From DHVE2 group archaeon (GTDB lineage: Archaea > Thermoplasmatota > Thermoplasmata > Thermoplasmatales > Aciduliprofundaceae): 32,506 nucleotides of DNA. The translations under genes were made by a program, and so were the position numbers. This document shows, piece after piece, positions 24,998 through 31,514 of this stretch (within the stretch, counting starts at the first letter, position 1; every line of letters starts with the position of its first letter). The stretch covers positions 1 to 32,506 of the forward strand of contig JALVVV010000041.1 of assembly GCA_027023265.1 (NCBI GenBank), given 5' to 3'. The notes below the pieces were generated by a model. The model did no database searches. It was not told the origin of the DNA and was given only the letters and a program-made list of their open reading frames with translations.

Positions 24998-25643
24998 ATG
25001 AGCAGGAAGTTAGACATATACAATGTTGTAAAGATAGGGCAAAACGTGATGAAGAGAGCGAAGATTCCACTTTACTGGAGCAAACATTCGAGGAAGGCTC
25101 ACACAATACACCAGCACATCATGCTGATAGTGCTGGCACAGTATATCGGAAACAGGAGCAAAATGCTCCGAATGATAAGATATATGGACAGAATATGGAA
25201 GGCAGTGAAATTGAAGGAAATACCAGACGAAAGCACAATTTCAACGGAGATAAGAAGAATTCCTAAACAATGGCTCCGCATGGTTATTGAAGAAGAAGTA
25301 AAAGAGCTGGGAATACTGGGCAACTTTGCGGTATGCGGATAAAATAGAGGAGGTCTATGCCTATAAGGGCTACGATTCCGTGAAAAATATCCGATTTGTG
25401 CTGAGCAGGGGTGGAAAGCCATACATCACAATCCGTAATAAAGCGAAAAGGGGATTGCGAAGGAGGATGTTAGAAAAAAGCAAATCTCCAGAGTGGAAAA
25501 AGAAGTATTCGCATAGACATGTAGTTGAATCCGTGTTCCACTCCTTAAAAAGAGTGGTTGGTGATTACATATTCTCTCTTTCTTTCCCTTCAGCTTCTAA
25601 ACTCCTTCTTTTTAAGGTGCTCGCTTATGACCTCTATATTTAA
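24998..25643 (+). pseudogene. DDE transposase, deleted and frameshifted
   Basis: Two pieces in different frames: 24998-25340 gives the N-terminal 114 residues with a helical DNA-binding part, ending just after GNFAV. The piece from about 25326 to 25643 gives the C-terminal part with AYKGYDS and the glutamate motif SHRHVVESVFHSLKR. Comparison with IS5/IS4 transposases of about 300 residues implies that 80-100 residues are missing at the junction near 25325, including the first catalytic Asp (expected right after GNFAV); the second Asp motif (usually ADKGYD) reads AYKGYD. Inactive on its own, but its ends could be mobilised by a full copy. GGTGAT precedes the ATG. Confidence 0.85.
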
Positions 25644-25688
25644 TTGCCTCTCTATTTTTATCCCCATTATTCCATGTTTTCCAAGGAA

Positions 25689-25701
25689 TTCAATTTACCC
25701 G
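25689..25701 (-). repeat. Right terminal inverted repeat of the insertion element
   Basis: TTCAATTTACCCG on the plus strand, pairing with 24947-24959. The same sequence with a few changes ends the second element at 32380. Confidence 0.75.
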
Positions 25702-25753
25702 AGATTGCATAAAATATTAATACATATACGCATTTATCATTTTTGTGACTCGT

Positions 25754-27730
25754 ATGAAAAAGGGGTTAATAGTATTAGGGCTAATGGCAGTAATGGTACT
25801 AAGCGTGTTTGCGGGGGGGGGGGTGACGGCGCACCCCGTGCACATTAAGAGATATGGAACTTTCGATAACAATGTTTTTGACAATGGAAGAATAAAGTAT
25901 GAAATACATGGATTAAATGCGGAGATTCATAGTCATTCTGGAAGCATACTCGTAAAAGATGTGCATCCCGAGATATGGATAAATGATAATGGATGGGAGA
26001 AGATAAAATATAAAGAGATTAGATTTTTCAATTACACATCCAACGGGACACATAGGGTTGTGGTTGAAGCGGAGCATAAAGGAAAGATTTATTCATACAT
26101 GGCCATAGTTTACGAGGAGAAAACCGAGTTCTCACGTTATCGTCCATTATTTCCGAAGCTCTTTATCTCTTTCAATAAAACTATGCAATACAAGGTAAAA
26201 ATGGTGCTTGAAAACATCAGGATAAATCATTTCCTCATTATAGACAACGGAACCGGTTACACGGAGCCGCCGTTCAAAAAAGGACATAGAAAATATGAGA
26301 TGTACAACGGCACTATAAAACGCAAGAAAGAGTTTAGAGATTGGCAGGACATAGTGATAGGATACAGCGAAGGAAAGAAAAAATTCGGGCTTAATTGGGA
26401 GAAATACAAGGGAGTATACAGAAATCTTAAATTTGAGAAAGGAGATAGTGGAATCAATATGGAGGTAGAAAGCGACCCGCAGGAAATGAGTGCTTATACA
26501 GTGAAGACTGTAGGCTTTCCGATTCCGGACACCGGCGGAGGCGGTGGAGGTACACCCCCATCAAATCCAGATACCGATGGAGATGGTTTGCACGATGACA
26601 CAGAGATTGCAGGGTGGTATGCGTACTGGTACGATAGTAGGGGAGATTATCATTGGAAGCATGTGACTTCTGATCCTAACAAAACAGATACAGATGGAGA
26701 TGGTGCAAATGATAAAGAGGAGTACCAGCAACAAACTGACCCGAGAAATAGCGATACGGATGGAGACGGGATGAGCGATGGTTATGAAATTCACTATGGT
26801 AAGCCCGCTGGCGGCTGGCAGGAGCCGAACTGGTACAACCACAGGTATGCGGTGATAATTGTGGGCGGGGGATATGTTAGTTCCGGAGATGATGCTTTTT
26901 ATCCTGCGTTCTGGAACGATGGAAAGGCAATGTATTATAAATTAATAGAGGACTACAAATACCTATCAAACAATGTGTATCTAATGTCTTCACAGTGGTA
27001 CATAGAAGGAGGACTGGGCTGGAGAGGATACGGTCCTTCAAATGCGCAATCTGTGGGGTATATTATTCGTGGCGAAGCAATGTGGAACTCGCCAACGCAT
27101 TATGATATAAAAGATGCGCTGGATGACATAAGCAGCAAGATAACAGTGCATGATTCACTTATGATTGTTATCATTGCTCATGGTGCGAGTTATAATCAAA
27201 CATCCGGACTTTTTGTCATACGGGCAGATGTATCAAATTCACAAGCTGAAAGAGATCCGTCTTCACAGATGCATACAGTATACTGTGACTATTCTTCTAA
27301 TGGGAATCTAGGAACATATCTTAACGAACATTTCGGTGGTAACAACGGAATTCCAAGAAAATATGCGGTAATGAGTATTATAATTCAGTCCTGCAATAGT
27401 GGCAGCTTCATTCCAAATTTAGAGGGAGACTATCGGATTGTAATGACCGCAGCTAAGTGGAATGAAGACGTGTATACAGAAGCAAATTTTTGGGCAAGAA
27501 ATGATCACTGGGCGTTTCTATATCAAGGAGCGGTAGTAAGTCGTACCGGCTCAACAGAATATTACCCGGGTGTTATACTTTCTCTTGGTTCTATTAACTC
27601 TCCCAATTCACTATCTAACGTTTTTAGTCAAGGATGGTTAGCCGCAGAGGAAAACAATAGATTCAATACATACTATGCATCTACTCCACAGATATATAAT
27701 TCGAATCTAGCGCAGGTGATGTACCTATGA
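25754..27730 (+). CDS. Secreted legumain-like (C13/caspase-fold) cysteine peptidase with calcium-binding repeats
   Basis: The 658 residues begin with a signal peptide (KK, then a long hydrophobic core, SVFA). Residues 30-255 form a beta-rich domain with several N-glycosylation sequons. A Gly-rich hinge leads to three DTDGDG-type thrombospondin-3-like calcium-binding repeats from residue 273. A clan CD peptidase domain follows at about 365-650, with the catalytic dyad His476 (IIAHGA) and Cys547 (QSCNSGS, as in legumain ExCxSGS). It should be an extracellular asparaginyl- or caspase-like peptidase. The ATG at 25754 follows a TATA-like TACATATAC by 29 bases; GTG 25745 is the alternative. The promoter starts just outside the insertion element. 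The stop overlaps the next start (ATGA). A run of 11 G lies in the signal-peptide codons. Confidence 0.85.
   Translation: MKKGLIVLGLMAVMVLSVFAGGGVTAHPVHIKRYGTFDNNVFDNGRIKYEIHGLNAEIHSHSGSILVKDVHPEIWINDNGWEKIKYKEIRFFNYTSNGTHRVVVEAEHKGKIYSYMAIVYEEKTEFSRYRPLFPKLFISFNKTMQYKVKMVLENIRINHFLIIDNGTGYTEPPFKKGHRKYEMYNGTIKRKKEFRDWQDIVIGYSEGKKKFGLNWEKYKGVYRNLKFEKGDSGINMEVESDPQEMSAYTVKTVGFPIPDTGGGGGGTPPSNPDTDGDGLHDDTEIAGWYAYWYDSRGDYHWKHVTSDPNKTDTDGDGANDKEEYQQQTDPRNSDTDGDGMSDGYEIHYGKPAGGWQEPNWYNHRYAVIIVGGGYVSSGDDAFYPAFWNDGKAMYYKLIEDYKYLSNNVYLMSSQWYIEGGLGWRGYGPSNAQSVGYIIRGEAMWNSPTHYDIKDALDDISSKITVHDSLMIVIIAHGASYNQTSGLFVIRADVSNSQAERDPSSQMHTVYCDYSSNGNLGTYLNEHFGGNNGIPRKYAVMSIIIQSCNSGSFIPNLEGDYRIVMTAAKWNEDVYTEANFWARNDHWAFLYQGAVVSRTGSTEYYPGVILSLGSINSPNSLSNVFSQGWLAAEENNRFNTYYASTPQIYNSNLAQVMYL
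25813..25823 (+). repeat. Homopolymeric G tract (11 bases) within the peptidase signal peptide
   Basis: GCG GGG GGG GGG GTG encodes Ala-Gly-Gly-Gly-Val at the end of the signal peptide. Eleven G keeps the peptidase in frame; gain or loss of one base would stop it. It is by far the longest homopolymer of G or C in the window. Confidence 0.95.
27077..27110 (+). repeat. 34-base identical block shared with 28410-28443
   Basis: Inside the peptidase gene, encoding the end of GEAMWNSPTHYDI. The identical block lies in the truncated second copy, whose remaining sequence has diverged more. Confidence 0.9.
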
Positions 27731-27867
27731 GGGAAAAAACACCCAATATTGGAAAGAGACTGCGATTAATCAGAAATATTCTTATAGTGTCAGCAGTAGC
27801 ACAATTCATTGCTCTAATAGTTCTCATTTTCCTGTATATCTTTACCCTACCACAGGGGTGGTGCTGA
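27727..27867 (+). CDS. Tiny single-TM membrane protein (46 residues), first cassette copy
   Basis: Starts at ATG overlapping the peptidase stop (ATGA) and ends with TGA directly followed by the ATG of the next gene. A basic N terminus (MREKTPNIGKRLRLIR) precedes one hydrophobic helix (about 18-40). A related 40-residue frame sits in the same place in the second cassette copy (28931-29053): both contain KNIL/RNIL, then ISAV or VSAV, then a TM segment, then a final GC or GWC. Conserved position and couplings argue that this short frame is a real gene. Function unknown; a partner or anchor of the peptidase is possible. Confidence 0.65.
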   Translation: MREKTPNIGKRLRLIRNILIVSAVAQFIALIVLIFLYIFTLPQGWC

Positions 27868-28329
27868 ATGACTGAGAAATTAAAATCACAGATTAAAGCA
27901 CTCGCGGTTATAAACGCAATTCTCCTTATAGCCATTGTGCTTGCAGCTCAGGGTATAATGGATAATTTATCACTACAGAATAGATGGATATCAGGGAAGC
28001 TAACATATCTGTCTGACTGGTCAGACCCCTCTAATTTCTCAAAGGGAGTGTGGATAAAAATCACGCTTGAACATCCAGAAAAAGCCGACGTCATATATCT
28101 CTATATAGTTGTTAAACTACCCCGTGGTGAGGTTGCTTCCTTCACTTTTGAGGAAATTAAAAATACCACTGCTAAATACCATAACTATACGGCGGAATTT
28201 TATGATAAGAATAGGGATTATTATGTCTCTTCTGGAGATAAAATTCATATATACGGTGACACTCTAAAAAATGCGATTGTGTTAATTAGAATCATTACTT
28301 ACAAAGGGCAGCTGCAGGTGAAAGTATGA
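27868..28329 (+). CDS. Membrane-anchored protein with EF-hand-like loop, first copy
   Basis: One N-terminal helix (about 12-30) anchors a domain of about 120 residues that is beta-rich and contains sequons (NFS, NTT, NYT), so it should face outside. Near residue 115 it has DKNRDYYVSSGDKIHIYGD, a degenerate version of the D-x-D-x-D-G-x5-D calcium loop that is intact in the second copy. I know no named family for it; the final YxGQLQVKV strand and GD motif recall archaeal pilin-like or Ig-like surface domains. It is adjacent without a gap to the tiny membrane protein and its stop overlaps the start of the next peptidase fragment. Confidence 0.75.
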   Translation: MTEKLKSQIKALAVINAILLIAIVLAAQGIMDNLSLQNRWISGKLTYLSDWSDPSNFSKGVWIKITLEHPEKADVIYLYIVVKLPRGEVASFTFEEIKNTTAKYHNYTAEFYDKNRDYYVSSGDKIHIYGDTLKNAIVLIRIITYKGQLQVKV

Positions 28330-28934
28330 CTAGGACTATTGACTGGTGTATGCCAAGCTGGGCATGGAGCAGTAATAACCACAATACAGATGGCAGAGTC
28401 AACGGCGAGGCAATGTGGAACTCGCCAACGCATTATGATATAAGGGATGCTCTGAATGATATAAGCAGCCAGATATACGAAGTAGATTCTGATACATTAG
28501 GGGCGTATCTAAATAACCATTTTGGTGGTAATAATGGTGGGAGAAAATACGCAGTAATGACTATAATTCTTCAAACTTGCAACAGTTAGTGTATGATACC
28601 TAATTTGGAAGGAGATCATAGAATAGTTATGGCAGCATCTGATTGGGATAAAGAAACATACATCGAAATGGGAAGTAATTTTCAACATTTTGCATTTATT
28701 TATGAGGGTTCAACACAAATAGATGGGGTGACAACTTCTACATATCCGGGCATTATCGAATCTATGGATAGTTTATCATTTCCACGTTCTCTATATTATA
28801 TGTATTCTGACGGTTGTACATCTACCTCTCATAACTATGGGGCAGTAAGCATAGTAATCGCAGGAATTGTCGCCGATGGTCGTTCTACGCCACATATCTA
28901 TAATATGGATTTAGCAGAGGTGGTTTACCTATGA
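28326..28934 (+). pseudogene. Truncated second copy of the legumain-like peptidase with in-frame TAG
   Basis: Similar to the C-terminal half of the upstream peptidase, but without signal peptide, calcium repeats and the segment bearing the catalytic His. The first part has GEAMWNSPTHYDIRDAL and ILQTCNS with the catalytic Cys; a TAG at 28587-28589 interrupts where the parent has Gly; then the same frame continues (IPNLEGDHRIVMAASDWD) to VVYL. The ATG at 28326 is coupled to the previous stop (ATGA), and the 3' end still overlaps the next gene's ATG at 28931. It looks like a decayed gene whose ends keep the operon couplings. Confidence 0.8.
28410..28443 (+). repeat. 34-base identical block shared with 27077-27110
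   Basis: Second member of the pair within the duplicated peptidase sequences. Confidence 0.9.
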
Positions 28935-29053
28935 ATGATGAAAATTTACTAAAAACTAAGAATATTCTTCTGATTTCTGCGGTTATAGAAACATATATCC
29001 TTTTTTTGCTGATAACAACATATATTATGCTTTCTGGTGTGGGGGGATGTTAA
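28931..29053 (+). CDS. Tiny single-TM membrane protein (40 residues), second cassette copy
   Basis: Counterpart of 27727-27867: charged N terminus MNDENLLKTK, then one hydrophobic helix (about 11-34) and a final GGC. The ATG overlaps the last codons of the peptidase remnant (ATGA), and its TAA is followed immediately by the ATG of the next gene. Sequence similarity to the first copy is modest, but position, length and topology match. Function unknown. Confidence 0.6.
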   Translation: MNDENLLKTKNILLISAVIETYILFLLITTYIMLSGVGGC

Positions 29054-29512
29054 ATGGGAGAAAAATTAGAAAAAGAAATTGAACTCCTTAAGGTTATAAA
29101 TGTTATCCTTATCAGTGCTATCGCATTTATGGCCTTATTAATAACACCCTATTTGGCCCCTCAACATAGCAATACTATAGAAGGTAAACTCGAATATATG
29201 TCAGATATATCTGACCCAAACAATATTTCTAAGGGTGTGTGGATAAAAATCACACTTAAAAATCCGGAAAAAGTTACAATTGAACATATTCATTTGGGTC
29301 TTTACATATCCAGAGAAATTCATGGTCAATTTAATTTTAATGAGAACTTCACAGCTAAATTTCAGAACTATACAGCGGAATTTTACGACGTGGATAAGGA
29401 TGGATATGTTTCTTCAGGGGATGTATTTCATATATATGGGGATATGCTAGAAAACGTCAAAGTGTGGTTTTCTATTACAGCATATAATGGCCAGTTTGAG
29501 GTAGAAACATGA
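29054..29512 (+). CDS. Membrane-anchored protein with EF-hand-like calcium loop, second copy
   Basis: Paralog of 27868-28329, 152 residues. An N-terminal helix (about 13-32) anchors a domain sharing KGVWIKITL, YTAEFYD and SSGD-x-HIYGD with the first copy. Its loop DVDKDGYVSSGD has all the ligand positions of a canonical EF-hand or dockerin-type loop, while the first copy is degenerate. This fits the calcium-binding repeats of the peptidase and suggests a calcium-dependent surface complex (inference). It is the last gene of the duplicated cassette. Confidence 0.75.
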   Translation: MGEKLEKEIELLKVINVILISAIAFMALLITPYLAPQHSNTIEGKLEYMSDISDPNNISKGVWIKITLKNPEKVTIEHIHLGLYISREIHGQFNFNENFTAKFQNYTAEFYDVDKDGYVSSGDVFHIYGDMLENVKVWFSITAYNGQFEVET

Positions 29513-29557
29513 TTCCTGTGTTATCTGTGCGCGCAGTTATATGAACATAAATATCGA

Positions 29558-29567
29558 CATATAAATA
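29558..29567 (+). promoter_or_regulatory. TATA box of the SemiSWEET gene
   Basis: CATATAAATA centred 26 bases before the ATG at 29589; it supports this start over a TTG at 29580. Confidence 0.5.
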
Positions 29568-29588
29568 CATTGTTTTACATTGCGCAAT

Positions 29589-29840
29589 ATGCTCATTGAG
29601 ATAATTGGATACTGTGCAGGCGCACTTACTACTATATCTTTCTTGCCTCAGGTTATAAAAGCGTGGAAGACTCATAGCACTAAGGACATCTCCCTGAGCA
29701 TGTTTCTTATGTTCACAATAGGGGTAAGTTTATGGCTCGTGTACGGCATAATGATTTACGATATACCTATAATCATAGCAAACACAGTAACGGTGCTTCT
29801 TGCAGCAGCCACACTTTCTATGAAGTTCAAGTTTGGATAA
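29589..29840 (+). CDS. SemiSWEET sugar transporter
   Basis: Eighty-three residues forming one triple-helix bundle: IEIIGYCAGALTTISFLPQVI, DISLSMFLMFTIGVSLWLVYGIMI and IPIIIANTVTVLLAAATLSM. The PQ-loop FLPQVIKAW and the TKDIS segment are diagnostic of the MtN3/SWEET family. Single-bundle SemiSWEETs dimerise to transport sugars down a gradient. It has its own TATA box and is not coupled to the peptidase cassette. Confidence 0.9.
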   Translation: MLIEIIGYCAGALTTISFLPQVIKAWKTHSTKDISLSMFLMFTIGVSLWLVYGIMIYDIPIIIANTVTVLLAAATLSMKFKFG

Positions 29841-29843
29841 AAA

Positions 29844-30141
29844 TTAGGAAATGAGAACATTTGCAATCTTCTCTGCAATTTCTACGCCGGCTCGCACTTG
29901 CCCTTCTTTCGCTTTCGCTCCCGATGTGCGGAGTCAAAACTACATTTTCAACTTGAAAAGCTCTGGATTAACCTTCGGCTCTCCGTAGAAGAGAAATTAG
30001 AGCGTCCGCATTCTTCGCGCCTCTTATTATTTTCTCCTTGGTGAGCTGCCTGTCCTCGGGGAAAATCTCCACATCGAGACCTGCATTTTCCAGTATTTTT
30101 ATCCCGTCTTCGGGGAGCCGGCGAGTCAGGAACACGAGCAT
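29844..30141 (-). pseudogene. Partial, scarred copy of the 2-hydroxyacid dehydrogenase gene with a PGDH-like tail
   Basis: The 5' end (MLVFLTRRLPEDGIKILE onward, and its promoter) is nearly identical to 24858 and downstream. After about 50 codons it jumps by an internal deletion to the sequence coding PKVNPELF/LKNVVLTPHIGS of the parent. The deletion joint is AGAAG (29987-29991), present at both ends of the missing 632 bases in the parent (24072 and 24704). The 3' end then changes: a different frame ends KEGQVRAGVEIAEKIANVL and stop, resembling the C terminus of phosphoglycerate dehydrogenase (SerA) rather than the parent. The 632-base deletion and the frame break mean no functional product. 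Confidence 0.85.
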
Positions 30142-30204
30142 GATGGGGCATGGGTGAGGGAATATTAATGGTTCACTATTCAACGAGCGGCAATTCTTTG
30201 ACAT

Positions 30205-31401
30205 TTATCTTTCCGTATTTTGGAGTTTCTTAGCATTTTCTCTTAACGCACATATATCCCAAACCTCAATTTTTGTCCGCGGAATGTCTTTCTTATCTGG
30301 GACCACGAGTATCTTTCTCGCAGAGGGGAACTTTCCCAATTTGTCCTCCACAGCTCTCATTTCTTTTTTAGTTATCTCTTTTTTCCATTTCACTTCAGCT
30401 ACCACGCTTAATTTTTTGAATTTTAACAGTGCGACATCGACCTCTGGCTCCAGAATTTTCACCGGTTTCATTCCAAAATACTCAGCCATGAACCTTTCTA
30501 CAAATCTCTCTATAAGGAATGGCAATCTCACACGAACTGCATCTTTAATGAATCCCCAAGATAAGTTCAGGTCCTTCAAATCATATTTTGCATCCAAGTA
30601 GTACACTATTTCCGTAAGCGGAGACACGTGGCGATAGTAACTGCCCTTCTTTTTGCCCCAGAGCTCCATTTTCTCTATCAGCCCAGTTTTTATCATTATG
30701 TCGATGTATTTGGTTATGTGCGACGTAGATGCTTTTTCAATCAACCCTTCTCCATACAGATGGTTCACTATTTCAGATAGGCTGTGCTTTCCAGCGGCGA
30801 TGGATTCTAAAATTGCATCGTATCTCTTGCTACGCGTCACATCTTCTTCATCCAAAATTTCACCTATTAACGATCTTGCAAAAATAGAGCCGGAAAGTAT
30901 TGCGTTTTCCATGCTTTTTCCTATGAGCGTTGGCTCTTGATACCATATTAAACTTTCAAGCTCTTCTTTGGTTTTTATTTCTCCCGCCATGAGTTCAATG
31001 GGTGATATCAATCCTACTCTTTTAATGGAAAAAAGCCCCTTAAGAGGAGCGTTTTGGCCATCAACGAACTTTCTGTGGAAGTGCATGGTTGAAGTTATTA
31101 GCACGAGATTTTTGGAGCACTGCCCCGCTTGCAAAGCATCGAAAAATTTTGGATCAGCGCGATGAAACTCGTCAACGATTGTGTTATCATCGCAGAGCTT
31201 TAGAAACACCTTCAGGTCGTATTCCTCTCCATCCTCCGGGTCAAAGAACTTTCCACCACGGCGAACTATGTAATACTTGTAATTGGGAAGAGTTAATCTA
31301 GCGTAGAATGTCTTGCCCGTCTTTCTCCTCCCAAACAGCATCCTTCTTCCCTCCCCGCGAAGAAATCTCTCCAACTCCGGTCTTTTGATTATGATACTCA
31401 T
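30205..31401 (-). CDS. DUF234-type archaeal ATPase with C-terminal nuclease-like domain
   Basis: P-loop ATPase of the archaeal MNS/STAND-like clade, 398 residues. Walker A is GRRKTGKT (24-31), Walker B-like VDEFH (Asp77, Glu78), then a winged-helix region (about 205-265, SLSEIVNHLYGEGLIEKASTSHITKYI). The C terminus has a PD-(D/E)xK-type pattern (EPEVDVALLKFKK ... VVAEVKWK). Such proteins are common in archaea, often near mobile elements; their function is not settled. The ATG at 31401 lies inside a perfect palindrome and about 29 bases after a TATA box. The annotated end KKLQNTER may not be original: a +1 shift would extend it to KYGKINVKELPLVE. Confidence 0.85.
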   Translation of the reverse strand: MSIIIKRPELERFLRGEGRRMLFGRRKTGKTFYARLTLPNYKYYIVRRGGKFFDPEDGEEYDLKVFLKLCDDNTIVDEFHRADPKFFDALQAGQCSKNLVLITSTMHFHRKFVDGQNAPLKGLFSIKRVGLISPIELMAGEIKTKEELESLIWYQEPTLIGKSMENAILSGSIFARSLIGEILDEEDVTRSKRYDAILESIAAGKHSLSEIVNHLYGEGLIEKASTSHITKYIDIMIKTGLIEKMELWGKKKGSYYRHVSPLTEIVYYLDAKYDLKDLNLSWGFIKDAVRVRLPFLIERFVERFMAEYFGMKPVKILEPEVDVALLKFKKLSVVAEVKWKKEITKKEMRAVEDKLGKFPSARKILVVPDKKDIPRTKIEVWDICALRENAKKLQNTER

Positions 31402-31409
31402 GGTATCAT
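31391..31409. promoter_or_regulatory. Perfect palindrome over the ATPase start codon
   Basis: ATGATACTCATGGTATCAT: 7-base arms around a 5-base spacer containing the start codon. ATACTCAT is also repeated 14 bases apart (31394 and 31408). It coincides with the expected transcription start, 20-30 bases after the TATA box, so a repressor could block initiation there. Confidence 0.45.
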
Positions 31410-31423
31410 ACTCATATTATCAT

Positions 31424-31435
31424 CTTATATAAAGG
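31424..31435 (-). promoter_or_regulatory. TATA box of the ATPase gene
   Basis: CCTTTATATAAG on the minus strand, about 29 bases before the ATG at 31401. Confidence 0.6.
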
Positions 31436-31514
31436 TTACCTATTTTCTAAGAGTAAAGAGATGTTAAAGAAGAGGGAGGCGGATGAGTGCTTGTGTTAGC
31501 AAAACATCTATTTT

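Larger units (their letters stand above)
24947..25701 (+). mobile_element. Internally deleted IS5/IS4-like insertion element
   Basis: A 755-base element bounded by 13-base imperfect terminal inverted repeats, CGGGTAAGTTGAA at 24947-24959 and its counterpart at 25689-25701 (one mismatch), containing a broken transposase. A related tail is found in the opposite orientation at the right window edge, which confirms the right-hand end at the conserved ACCCG. GAG borders both ends if the element is taken to end at 25700, but the target duplication is uncertain. Confidence 0.8.

Noticed and set aside
24944-25703. GAG as a target-site duplication of the insertion element
   Set aside because: Only three bases, and it requires unequal trimming of the two terminal repeats; left as uncertain.
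25558-25848. Plus-strand frame crossing the insertion-element end into the peptidase gene through the G tract
   Set aside because: Overlaps the transposase tail and the peptidase start with no family features. It is informative only as the frame the G tract would shift into.
28587-28589. TAG in the second peptidase copy as a pyrrolysine codon
   Set aside because: The copy lacks the catalytic His and the N-terminal half, no pyrrolysine genes are in the window, and the parent has Gly here; decay is simpler.
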